Assembly (NCBI GenBank): GCA_017511005.1
Contig: JAFWLP010000046.1
Span: forward strand, 1-64,000
Direction: 5' to 3'
DNA length: 64,000 nucleotides
Source: Clostridiales bacterium
GTDB lineage: Bacteria > Bacillota > Clostridia > Saccharofermentanales > Saccharofermentanaceae
Made by a program: the position numbers and the translations under genes. The notes beneath the pieces are model-generated. The model saw nothing but the letters and a program-made list of their open reading frames with translations. It was not told the DNA's origin and did no database searches. This document shows, piece by piece, positions 8,242 to 16,113 of this stretch (positions within the stretch are counted from its first letter, which is position 1; each line of letters starts with the position of its first letter).

Positions 8242-9258
8242 TCAGCGCTCGTCGGCAATGAATTCATTCAGGATGGATTCTGCCGGAACCTGTTCGGGGC
8301 TTATTACCGGGATCTTGTCCAGGTGCCCCATCAGCTTGTTTGCTTTGACAAGTGCTGCCGAGAGGTCCGCAAAGGACTTGCCGGACGGAGACTTCTCCAT
8401 GAAGACGCTGGGTTCGATCGAACCCTTCTCGACCTTAACCAGTGCCTCTTTTATGTCATTCATTGCCATTGGTGCCACAATAAGGCTCTCATAAGCAAGA
8501 AATGAATTCACATGATAATCGGCTGCCGTCAAATAATCCTCGTAGTACTTGTCTTCAGACTTCTGGATCATTGGCCAGTAGTCAATGGTGGCAAGTGCAT
8601 GTGCGCTTCTGTGGCGGTAATCCCTGATGATCCTCCGGAGGAGCCTTATCTCGTTGCTGTCCATCAGCTTCGAATCACAGAAGACATTGCCGTAAGGCAT
8701 GATGAAAACTTTGGAACACTGACCGGAAGGACAGCCGCCCGATATCCTCGGTGACAGACCGTGAAGTCCCTCCACGACAAGAACACCGTCTTCTCCAAGA
8801 CTGATCGCATTAGCCGGATCGCCTTCCATCTGCACTCTTACGTTAAAATCGAAGAATGGGGGAACGACGGTCTCCCCGTCAAGAAGAGCCTTTATGTCAT
8901 GCTGTATCCTGTCAACGTCAAGAGCATCGATAGTCTCAAAGTCAGGTCTTCCGTCCTTGTCGCACTTAAGATCCCTGATATTGTAGTAATCATCAAGTGA
9001 CAAGTGGACGGCCTTGCGTCCTCTCTCATTTATCCTGTTGGAAAGCCTTAAAGTAAAAGTCGTCTTTCCTGAGGAAGTCGGACCGGATACGAATATCGCC
9101 CGCTTCTCGGGATCTGAAAAGATCTCATCGCAAATGGCGTCGATCCTGCCGACAAAATCCTTCTCGGATTCTGCGATGAAACGCGGAAGCCTCACGGCAC
9201 CGAGGGATTCCTCGAGTTCTTCAACCGTAATATCGATCCTGTCCCTAAGCTCTGCCAT
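8242..9258 (-). CDS. Uridine kinase-like P-loop nucleoside kinase
   Basis: 338 residues. The Walker A motif GPTSSGKTTF lies near residues 59-68. SLDDYY follows, the substrate Asp region of the uridine kinase/phosphoribulokinase family, then VVEGLHGL. The first 50 residues form an extra N-terminal segment, and the C-terminal 60 a helical tail not found in classic Udk (about 210 residues). Clostridia carry such long forms, often with an N-terminal TGS-like domain; this one is shorter. The substrate is uncertain: uridine/cytidine or another small phosphate acceptor. The ATG follows AAAGGAG. It sits 28 bases upstream of metA. Confidence 0.8.
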   Translation of the reverse strand: MAELRDRIDITVEELEESLGAVRLPRFIAESEKDFVGRIDAICDEIFSDPEKRAIFVSGPTSSGKTTFTLRLSNRINERGRKAVHLSLDDYYNIRDLKCDKDGRPDFETIDALDVDRIQHDIKALLDGETVVPPFFDFNVRVQMEGDPANAISLGEDGVLVVEGLHGLSPRISGGCPSGQCSKVFIMPYGNVFCDSKLMDSNEIRLLRRIIRDYRHRSAHALATIDYWPMIQKSEDKYYEDYLTAADYHVNSFLAYESLIVAPMAMNDIKEALVKVEKGSIEPSVFMEKSPSGKSFADLSAALVKANKLMGHLDKIPVISPEQVPAESILNEFIADER

Positions 9259-9276
9259 ATAGTCTCCTTTATTGAA

Positions 9277-9885
9277 TTATTTGCGCTGAGGGAAAAACCT
9301 CTTGATGATCAGTGTATTTACGATCCAGTCCCAGATAAACTGAACGATCTTGACCGCCAGAAATATGAGGCTGGGGATCACGATCGCCGCCAGAGCCAGG
9401 AGGATCACAGTCCCGACGACATGAACGCCGCCAGCCAGAACTCCCAGCACGGTTGAAAAGGAACCTGCACTTGCCTGGAATTTCTCGGTATATTTCTCAA
9501 GCGTACTGTTGAGATAACCGATAAGAAAATCCTGAAGATCGTCAACCCGTACCGACAGTCTCGGAAGGAGCAGACTGACCGTATAGCTGATGATCAGATA
9601 TGATTCGAATATCTTCTCCGATAATATGAATAACTTGCCCCACCAGGGCATTCGGTAATATCTGAAACAGATAAAGGGATTGGCAAGGAACAGCAGTGTG
9701 AACACAGCGATATGGAGAGGTCCTATAACGCCGAATCCCAGAAAACCCTTTCCGACGATGTATCTGTACAGGATTATCGCATCAACCAAAAGACCATATA
9801 TGACGAACAAACCGAAATGCTTACGGTTCTCAAAATCCGTATCACTCCACAGTCTTCCAAGCAAAAGCCCTTCCAGATAATCCAA
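9277..9885 (-). CDS. Multi-pass membrane protein of unknown function
   Basis: 202 residues with hydrophobic segments near 25-42, 55-71, 85-103 and 146-180, and a basic C-terminus (IIKRFFPQRK). I do not recognise a family. The start is TTG at 9885, chosen because GAGGAG lies 7-8 bases upstream and no ATG fits. It is the first gene of the operon leading to the uridine-kinase-like enzyme 18 bases downstream. A 6-bp hairpin (CCCGTC/GACGGG) lies in its leader at about 9910-9930. Confidence 0.75.
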   Translation of the reverse strand: MDYLEGLLLGRLWSDTDFENRKHFGLFVIYGLLVDAIILYRYIVGKGFLGFGVIGPLHIAVFTLLFLANPFICFRYYRMPWWGKLFILSEKIFESYLIISYTVSLLLPRLSVRVDDLQDFLIGYLNSTLEKYTEKFQASAGSFSTVLGVLAGGVHVVGTVILLALAAIVIPSLIFLAVKIVQFIWDWIVNTLIIKRFFPQRK

Positions 9886-10000
9886 GATAACACTCCTCGT
9901 TCTTCAATGATCCCGTCTATCAAACGACGGGCATATTAATGAATTTTATCACATTAGTGCAAATGAGACTACAAAGCATATTTTATAAAGACAAAAACAA

Positions 10001-10024
10001 TAAAAAAGCAGGCCTGCTGCCTGC
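10001..10024 (-). terminator. Intrinsic terminator after the 136-residue gene
   Basis: Minus-strand GCAGGC pairs with GCCTGC (plus-strand arms 10008-10013 and 10019-10024) around a 5-base loop and is followed by six Ts. It lies 13 bases after the stop at 10037 and ends the two-gene unit 12343-10037. Confidence 0.85.
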
Positions 10025-10036
10025 CCGTCCGTGCCG

Positions 10037-10447
10037 TCACCTTAACATAAAGCTGCAGCCGGTGGTCTGTTCTATGAGTTGCTGAAGATTCTTCCATTTC
10101 TTCGGGAAATGCTGTTCGGCACCTGATTTCATACGGGTCTTGTCCTTGAACTCGATCTTGATCAGCCATTCGCCCGGGATCACTGTCTTGTCGCCATACT
10201 CATCAGTCAGACCGAGATTATAACCGTTCATCCATTCAAGCATGCCCGATAAAGGAAGCTTCTCCGCGATGATCTTCATGTTGTCTTCGCTGATGGATCT
10301 CGTGAAATTGTTGTTCCACATGTAATTATCCCGCCAGGAGATGACACGGCGCTCAAAGTCATACTTCACCGCATATCCCTCGTTTGCAAAGGTCCTTATC
10401 TCGACCTCCAAAACATTTATGGCTCCGTATGCTTTCTCAAAATCCAT
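10037..10447 (-). CDS. Small cytoplasmic protein of unknown function
   Basis: 136 residues with no signal peptide or membrane segment. It contains Trp-rich stretches (RVISWRDNYMWNN, KKWKNLQQLIEQTTG). I do not recognise a family. The ATG follows AAGGAG with 5 bases between and lies 9 bases after the stop of the propeller protein gene, so the two are one operon ended by the terminator at 10001-10024. A role tied to the surface propeller protein is possible but only inferred from position. Confidence 0.75.
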   Translation of the reverse strand: MDFEKAYGAINVLEVEIRTFANEGYAVKYDFERRVISWRDNYMWNNNFTRSISEDNMKIIAEKLPLSGMLEWMNGYNLGLTDEYGDKTVIPGEWLIKIEFKDKTRMKSGAEQHFPKKWKNLQQLIEQTTGCSFMLR

Positions 10448-10456
10448 TACCGCTCC

Positions 10457-12343
10457 TTACTCTACCGCAATACCAAAAATGCTTCCGGATGTCGTTCCCA
10501 CTACAAGCATGCCTTTGTATATTACCGGAGAAGCCTCAATACAGATTCCCGAAGAAGTCTCATCCTCCTGTCCGAGATTTCTCTTAGTCTGTATGTAGGT
10601 AATCCTCAGATCCTTTGCATCTATCGCACATGCATCTATCAGGTGAACCTGTCCGATCGAATCGCAGATCACGATATAGGCATTTCCCTCGGAATCGTAG
10701 AAATCCACGGGAGAACTGTACGAATAGATGTTCATATTATATTCCCAAACCACGGTACCTAAATCCTTGTCATATGCAACAAGTTTATTACCGCTCGCAA
10801 GCGCATTAGTCATACTAAATGAGAAAATAACGAGATTGGATATCTTGCCCTTGCCGATTATCGGATTGCCGAAACATCCGCCGCTCTGGTCTGAATCCGA
10901 GGATTCCCCGTTGAAGGTGTAACAGGGTTCGGAAGACTGCCATACCGTCTCACCGGTAAGACCGTTGATCTTGTATATGTAGGCCGCGCCGCAGTATTCG
11001 CCGGTTCCGCCCTGATTATCGACTTCCGTTCCGATATAGACGTACGGGATACCGTCCTCCTCATCAATTACCGGCGTGACGTCCGAATCATCGCCCAGAA
11101 CCTTGGTCCAGACCATCTGGAGCGTATTGAGATCAAGACAGCAGAGATTCATGGTATTGTCCATGAAATAGCCGTAATTGCCGTAAACGGCGATCGAACT
11201 CTCCACACCCATGTGTGAACCGATGTTGTCATCGAACATATACTTGTATCCGGTAACGACGGGAGACACGTGGATGGAGCTGCCGGTATAAGCCGTATTA
11301 AGATCGAACGTATAGATTATTCCGTTCTCGCATGGCCAGATCAGCGTATCCGTCTCGGCGTTTATTATCGGCGAGGAGTCAAACGCGTTCCAGTTGCTTC
11401 TGTAGGCTCCGTCATCAGAACCGTCATAACTGTAAAGAAGCGATCCGTCCAGAAGCGAATAGATATACATTCCGAATATATCACCGCCGTTGTTGTCTGT
11501 CTGTCCGACATATAAAAGCGGATAGCCTCTGGGATCAAGCGCCGGTGTTCCCTTTATCGAAGCGCCTACGTCGATGGGTTCCCTCGTCGGCTCACCGTTC
11601 TGAAGATTGAAGAAATAGACTTTTCCGTCCAAAGCGGCGACGATGACTTCCGTCAGTGTGAGCTGTTGCTTTGCGCTGTCAAACATATCCATGTTCTGGC
11701 GGGTGGCCGCAGGCCATTCGACGACCAGAGGCTGACCGGTCCACCTGACACCGGACCATTCAAAGTTCAGTGTCGAGGCTAGGAGTTTGCCCACTTCATT
11801 GAATTCCCATCTCTGTGTAAGAGCTCCCCTGTAGAGGTTTGTATATCCGAAGGATGCGCAATTCCTGAAATTGTTGCCCCTGTAAGTGAATATTCCGGGA
11901 ACGGATCCGTAGAAGACCGGATCTGTCATGTAGATCGGCTTTTCCCTGTTGTATTCCCCCTCAACGATAGTCCTGTTTACCATTACCGTCTGGTTTATCC
12001 TGCGCGCGGAAGGAACACAATCCTTGGCTATGGCAAGTTCCTTATTGATATTGACGGAAGCCATGCCCGGATAGAGGATCGGATTCTGATAATCCGTAAT
12101 GGGGGGAATGGGTGTAGGGGTCGGGGAAGCCACGGAAATATAACCTGACTGGTCAGTAGTATCAACATTGGCCAGTGTCTCCTTTGCAGTCGCCTTTTTG
12201 AAATACACTGCGGCAAGGACACCGGTAAGGCAGACGAACAGAAGAGTTATCACGACGACAAGCGTCATGGTACCTTCATTCGGATCCCTTGAAGGCCTGT
12301 AAAAGTTATTATTTGGCTCGATGTACTGATCACCGTGCTTCAT
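10457..12343 (-). CDS. Membrane-anchored PQQ-like beta-propeller protein
   Basis: 628 residues. A short cytoplasmic N-terminus leads to one membrane anchor at about residues 27-48 (VVVITLLFVCLTGVLAAVYF), then a Pro/Thr linker with PTPTPIPP. The rest, extracellular by this topology, has repeated Trp/Tyr/Gly beta-strand units (LVWEYN-, VYFFNLQNGEP-, LLYVGQTDNNGG-like) typical of PQQ-enzyme-type propeller blades. No dehydrogenase active-site motif is seen, so it is more likely a binding or scaffold protein. It has a good promoter (12387-12415), a GAGGG binding site, and one downstream partner. Confidence 0.78.
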   Translation of the reverse strand: MKHGDQYIEPNNNFYRPSRDPNEGTMTLVVVITLLFVCLTGVLAAVYFKKATAKETLANVDTTDQSGYISVASPTPTPIPPITDYQNPILYPGMASVNINKELAIAKDCVPSARRINQTVMVNRTIVEGEYNREKPIYMTDPVFYGSVPGIFTYRGNNFRNCASFGYTNLYRGALTQRWEFNEVGKLLASTLNFEWSGVRWTGQPLVVEWPAATRQNMDMFDSAKQQLTLTEVIVAALDGKVYFFNLQNGEPTREPIDVGASIKGTPALDPRGYPLLYVGQTDNNGGDIFGMYIYSLLDGSLLYSYDGSDDGAYRSNWNAFDSSPIINAETDTLIWPCENGIIYTFDLNTAYTGSSIHVSPVVTGYKYMFDDNIGSHMGVESSIAVYGNYGYFMDNTMNLCCLDLNTLQMVWTKVLGDDSDVTPVIDEEDGIPYVYIGTEVDNQGGTGEYCGAAYIYKINGLTGETVWQSSEPCYTFNGESSDSDQSGGCFGNPIIGKGKISNLVIFSFSMTNALASGNKLVAYDKDLGTVVWEYNMNIYSYSSPVDFYDSEGNAYIVICDSIGQVHLIDACAIDAKDLRITYIQTKRNLGQEDETSSGICIEASPVIYKGMLVVGTTSGSIFGIAVE

Positions 12344-12386
12344 GTAACCCTCACTTGATTGTTCCTTTCCAAAAAAGTTAACGCTT

Positions 12387-12415
12387 ATTGTAACACGGCC
12401 GTAATATTATCTCAA
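12387..12415 (-). promoter_or_regulatory. Promoter of the propeller protein operon
   Basis: Minus-strand TTGAGA (12410-12415) and TACAAT (12387-12392) are exactly 17 bases apart, about 45 bases before the start codon at 12343 and about 55 bases after the whiA stop. Confidence 0.75.
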
Positions 12416-12470
12416 ATTTCAGCCCGTTTTATGGCCCGGAAACACAATAAAATAAGGGATTTTTGATTAT

Positions 12471-13334
12471 TTACTGAAGCTGTTCCGCGAATTCCGCTAT
12501 CTTTTCCAGCCTGTGTCTCATGCCGGATTTGCCTATCGGGGGATCCATCATAGCGCCGAGTTCGGCCAGTGAAGCCCCGGGATTCTCCATATGGACCTTT
12601 GCCGCTTCACGCAGCTCCGGCGAAAGCTTTCCTGCCAGTTCCGATTCCATGACCCGGGTTATCAGCTCATTCCTTTTGACTGCCGCCTCAGCCTGGCGTC
12701 TCGTATTGCCGGCATCACAGTTAACAGCCCTGAACACCTTACTGTTAACATCTTTTTCCGCTCTGACATTCTCAAACTCCATCATGGCCGAAGGGCTTCC
12801 GATGTAGCTCAGGAAATCCGACACGTCGTCGCCGTTCTTGAAATAAACGGCAAATGCATTTTTCCTTTCCGCGTTTATGTGCTTTATCGAAAGGGCATTC
12901 AGCGCGGAAGAGATGAGTACGGCGTTTTCCCTGTTCTGCACGATGAACTCGATACGGTAACTCTTACCGGGATCGGAACAGTAACCGCATCCCCAGAAAG
13001 CACCTCTCAGGAAACGCCTTGCATCCTCAACGGAAAGACTGTCATTCGCAAAATCAGATAAGAGCTCTTCACACCTGTTCCAAAGCTCAGATGAATGGAT
13101 ATCTTTTACGGTTATCTTTCCCTTGGAATATATGCACCTGATCTTCTCTGCCTCAAAAAGCTGGATTATGATCCCCGCGAGTCTGTCGGGAACCCTGATC
13201 TCCTTTGCGGAACCGTTAACACTGCTCTGGCTCAGAAAAAGTCCGCACAAAGCCGTCTGCCTCTGAACAGGCTTTTTTACTGCCTTGGTGGCGGTCTCGA
13301 GCTTGACTCTGACGGAAAAACTGTCTTCTTCCAT
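12471..13334 (-). CDS. whiA: DNA-binding protein WhiA
   Basis: 287 residues. WhiA combines an N-terminal LAGLIDADG homing-endonuclease-like fold (RRFLRGAFWGCGYCSDPGKS falls in this part) with a C-terminal helix-turn-helix ending GKSGMRHRLEKIAEFAEQL. In Actinobacteria it controls sporulation, and in Bacillus it affects cell division and chromosome segregation. The ATG overlaps the rapZ stop by one base (TGATG), the usual rapZ-whiA coupling. It is the last gene of the cluster that begins with cellobiose phosphorylase. No clear terminator follows. Confidence 0.94.
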   Translation of the reverse strand: MEEDSFSVRVKLETATKAVKKPVQRQTALCGLFLSQSSVNGSAKEIRVPDRLAGIIIQLFEAEKIRCIYSKGKITVKDIHSSELWNRCEELLSDFANDSLSVEDARRFLRGAFWGCGYCSDPGKSYRIEFIVQNRENAVLISSALNALSIKHINAERKNAFAVYFKNGDDVSDFLSYIGSPSAMMEFENVRAEKDVNSKVFRAVNCDAGNTRRQAEAAVKRNELITRVMESELAGKLSPELREAAKVHMENPGASLAELGAMMDPPIGKSGMRHRLEKIAEFAEQLQ

Positions 13335-14239
13335 CAGGATTCATCCGCCTTTTTTGTATATCTGTGGGGTTCCTTCTCGACATCCCTGTGATTGACTATG
13401 CATTTGATGCCGTTCTCGGCTATCTTTCTGGCGATCGTCTCTGCACAGTAAACGGATCTGTGTCTTCCGCCGGTACAGCCTATGCCTATGTGAACACTTC
13501 CCTTCCCTTCCTTCTCATAGAAAGGAATTACAAACGAAAGGATCTCGGACGTCATGTAATTAAACTCATCCGTTTCCCTGAAGCCTTCAAGGTATTTCGC
13601 GATTTCCGGATCTTTTCCCGTAAAGTTGCGGAGCTGCGGCAGATAGAACGGGTTCGGAAGGAATCTTACGTCAAAAATGTAATCGCAGTCGACGGGGAGA
13701 CCGTATTTAAAACCGAAGGATTCGACCACGACAAGAATGTTCTGGCCATCCTCGCTCTTTATGATCTCACCGATGGCTTTGCATAGCTCTGCATCCGTAA
13801 GAAGAGACGTATCAACTACAACCGTTGCTATCTCCCTGATGTTTTCGAGCATCTTCCGCTCTTCGGCAAGAGCCTGCGTAAGTGAACCTTTCTTTTTGGC
13901 AAGCGGGTGCTTGCGTCTTGACTGCTGGTATCTGCTGATCAGGACAGGATCCGAAGCTTCAAGGAAGATGACCTTATAAGGACATCCGACTTCCTCGTCA
14001 ATAAGCGCGAGAGCTTCGTCAAATCCGTCAAGATATTCCTGGGATCTCACGTCAACCACAAACGCGAGCTTGGGCGTGGAGAATCCCTCTCCGTTCCTTC
14101 CCCTGAAAAAGCTCTTGACCAGGTCAGGAAGGACATAGGGCGGAACGTTATCCATGCAGAAATATCCGCAGTCCTCAAGATATCTTACAGCCGCGCTCTT
14201 TCCGGCGCCGCTCATTCCTGTCAGGAATAAGATCTCCAT
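13334..14239 (-). CDS. rapZ: RNase adapter / nucleotide-binding protein RapZ (YvcJ)
   Basis: 301 residues. The Walker A motif GMSGAGKSAAV lies at residues 8-18. Further conserved segments are FEASDPVLISRYQQSRRKHP and, near the C-terminus, GIGCTGGRHRSVYCAE, the sensor region of the family. In E. coli RapZ presents GlmZ RNA to RNase E; in Bacillus the homologue YvcJ affects competence through an unclear mechanism. The start has GGAGG 7 bases upstream, inside the end of murB, so the genes are coupled. Confidence 0.95.
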   Translation of the reverse strand: MEILFLTGMSGAGKSAAVRYLEDCGYFCMDNVPPYVLPDLVKSFFRGRNGEGFSTPKLAFVVDVRSQEYLDGFDEALALIDEEVGCPYKVIFLEASDPVLISRYQQSRRKHPLAKKKGSLTQALAEERKMLENIREIATVVVDTSLLTDAELCKAIGEIIKSEDGQNILVVVESFGFKYGLPVDCDYIFDVRFLPNPFYLPQLRNFTGKDPEIAKYLEGFRETDEFNYMTSEILSFVIPFYEKEGKGSVHIGIGCTGGRHRSVYCAETIARKIAENGIKCIVNHRDVEKEPHRYTKKADES

Positions 14240-14242
14240 TTA

Positions 14243-15160
14243 TCAACCTCCGAAATTACCCACCAGTCTTACCTCTCTCTCGAGCATAACACCGGAGTTC
14301 TCGAAAACCTTTTCCGCAACATAATCCATCAGCCTCTTAACGTCGGAGGCTTTTGCCCTTCCGCCGTTATTGACGATGAATCCCGCATGCTTGGGTGATA
14401 CCTGGGCACCGGAATCATCCAGGGCAAAGCCCTTGAGGCCTGCCTCCTCGATCAGTCTGGCGGCAAAGAAACCTTCCGGTCTCTTGAACGTCGAACCTGC
14501 GGACGGGACATCCAGGGGCTGGCTTGCCGTCCGTCTGCACCTGAGATCCTCCACCAGAGCTGTGATCTCATCTTTATTTCCTTTTGAAAGTATGGCTTCA
14601 AAGCCAAGGATAACGACCTTGTCTCCCGCAGCATTACGTTCCTCGAAATGACTTGTCCTGTAACCGAAGTTACATTCACTTCCGTCTATATGACATATCT
14701 TATCCCCGTCCCAGTAACTTACCTTTGTAATGAAGTCTTTTGCCTCACCGCCGTAAGCGCCGGCATTCATAAACACCGCTCCGCCGCATGAACCGGGGAT
14801 ACCGCATGCGAACTCCGCTCCGGTCAGGGAAAGCTCGGCACAATAGTTGCCGAATCTGGCAAAAGGAAGTCCCGCGCCCGCGGTAACTGTCACCCTGCCG
14901 TCATCCGTTTCCGCAGATGAGAGCTCACTCATATTCCTGGCGATCCTGATGACAAGACCGTCAAATCCATCGTCGGAAATAAGACAATTGGAACCGTTGC
15001 CGAGGACAAACACATCAAGGCCTTCATCCTCCGCATGTCTGAACAGTGACGCGACCTCATCTCCTGTGGAAGGTTCCGCAAAATACCTTGCAGGTCCCCC
15101 GCATCTGAATGTTGAATATCCCGCAAGCGGAACGTTTTCGAGGATACTGAGATCAGCCAT
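14243..15160 (-). CDS. murB: UDP-N-acetylenolpyruvoylglucosamine reductase
   Basis: 305 residues, a flavoprotein that reduces UDP-GlcNAc-enolpyruvate to UDP-MurNAc in cell-wall synthesis. The FAD-binding segments are YSTFRCGGPARYF and VLGNGSNCLIS. The catalytic Ser lies in PSAGSTFKRPEGFFAARLIE and the catalytic Glu near the C-terminus in VMLEREVRLVG. I placed the start at ATG 15160 (MADLSILENV); the reading frame extends 16 codons further into hprK without a better start. It overlaps the hprK stop by 8 bases. Confidence 0.95.
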   Translation of the reverse strand: MADLSILENVPLAGYSTFRCGGPARYFAEPSTGDEVASLFRHAEDEGLDVFVLGNGSNCLISDDGFDGLVIRIARNMSELSSAETDDGRVTVTAGAGLPFARFGNYCAELSLTGAEFACGIPGSCGGAVFMNAGAYGGEAKDFITKVSYWDGDKICHIDGSECNFGYRTSHFEERNAAGDKVVILGFEAILSKGNKDEITALVEDLRCRRTASQPLDVPSAGSTFKRPEGFFAARLIEEAGLKGFALDDSGAQVSPKHAGFIVNNGGRAKASDVKRLMDYVAEKVFENSGVMLEREVRLVGNFGG

Positions 15161-16085
15161 CCAAAGTCTTCCCGGGGAACACTCTGGATACAAGATCCTG
15201 CGCGGCATTATAGCCCATCTTCTTGACTCTGTAGTTGATCGCGGCTGCCTCGACGATTATCGCAAGGTTACGGCCGGGTCCTACGGGAATTGTTACTGAA
15301 GGAACCTTAATGCCGAGAATATCCGTTGTCTCCTCGGTAAGTCCCAGTCTGTCATATGTCTTTTTCTCGTCCCAGAGCTCGAGATTGATGACGAAATCGA
15401 TGTTCTCCTGCTGTTTTACTGCGGAAACACCGTAGAGTTCCTTAACGTCAAGGATGCCGATACCTCGGATCTCGATAAGGTGCTTGATAACATCAGGGGC
15501 ACGGCCCAGAAGGGTCGTCTCGGAGACCTTGCGGATCTCGATCTGATCGTCGGCTATGAGTCTGTGACCTCTCTTAACGATCTCAAGGGCTGTCTCGGAT
15601 TTGCCTACGCCGGACTCGCCGAGGATAAGGATACCTTCACCGTTTACCTCGACAAGGACTCCGTGCATGGATACACGCGGAGCAAGCTCCATCTTGAGGT
15701 ATTTTACAAGCTCGGATGAGAAATCCGAGGTTGCCTGGGATGTCCTTAAGACCGGCGTCTGATATTTTCTTGCCGCTTCCAGGATCTCCTTGTGGACCTT
15801 ATGGTCACGCGTAACAATGAGTGCCGGAATATTCTTCTCAAAAAGAGCCGATACCGACTTCGCCCGCTCTTCGGAAGAGAGGTTGTCGAGATAAGCGTGC
15901 TCCATGTTGCCGATCATCTGGATACGGTCCGGTCCGAAATGATCATAGTATCCTGCCAGCTGAAGTCCCGGTCTGGTAACGTCAGCCACGCAGATCCTTC
16001 TTGATTCAATATCACCTGAATCGTATACGACTTCGAGATTGTAATTCTTTACTATCTCAGATAAAAAGACGCTCGAAAAAGGCAT
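15153..16085 (-). CDS. hprK: HPr kinase/phosphorylase
   Basis: 310 residues. HprK phosphorylates HPr on Ser46 and reverses this, setting carbon catabolite repression in Firmicutes. It has the N-terminal domain (1-130), a P-loop GESGVGKSE near residues 155-163, the segment RLIADDQIEIRKV, and the family signature IRGIGILDVKELYGVSAV. ATG 16085 has GGAGG 11 bases upstream. The gene begins only 28 bases after the cellodextrin phosphorylase stop, with no terminator or clear promoter between, so it is probably transcribed with the sugar phosphorylases. Confidence 0.96.
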   Translation of the reverse strand: MPFSSVFLSEIVKNYNLEVVYDSGDIESRRICVADVTRPGLQLAGYYDHFGPDRIQMIGNMEHAYLDNLSSEERAKSVSALFEKNIPALIVTRDHKVHKEILEAARKYQTPVLRTSQATSDFSSELVKYLKMELAPRVSMHGVLVEVNGEGILILGESGVGKSETALEIVKRGHRLIADDQIEIRKVSETTLLGRAPDVIKHLIEIRGIGILDVKELYGVSAVKQQENIDFVINLELWDEKKTYDRLGLTEETTDILGIKVPSVTIPVGPGRNLAIIVEAAAINYRVKKMGYNAAQDLVSRVFPGKTLDG

Positions 16086-16113
16086 TTATCTTAAGACCTC
16101 CAATAAACCCTGA

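Noticed and set aside
7239..9930. SAM riboswitch or T-box controlling the methionine gene
   Set aside because: metA is inside an operon with gaps of 28 bases or less, and the leader before 9885 shows only one short hairpin.
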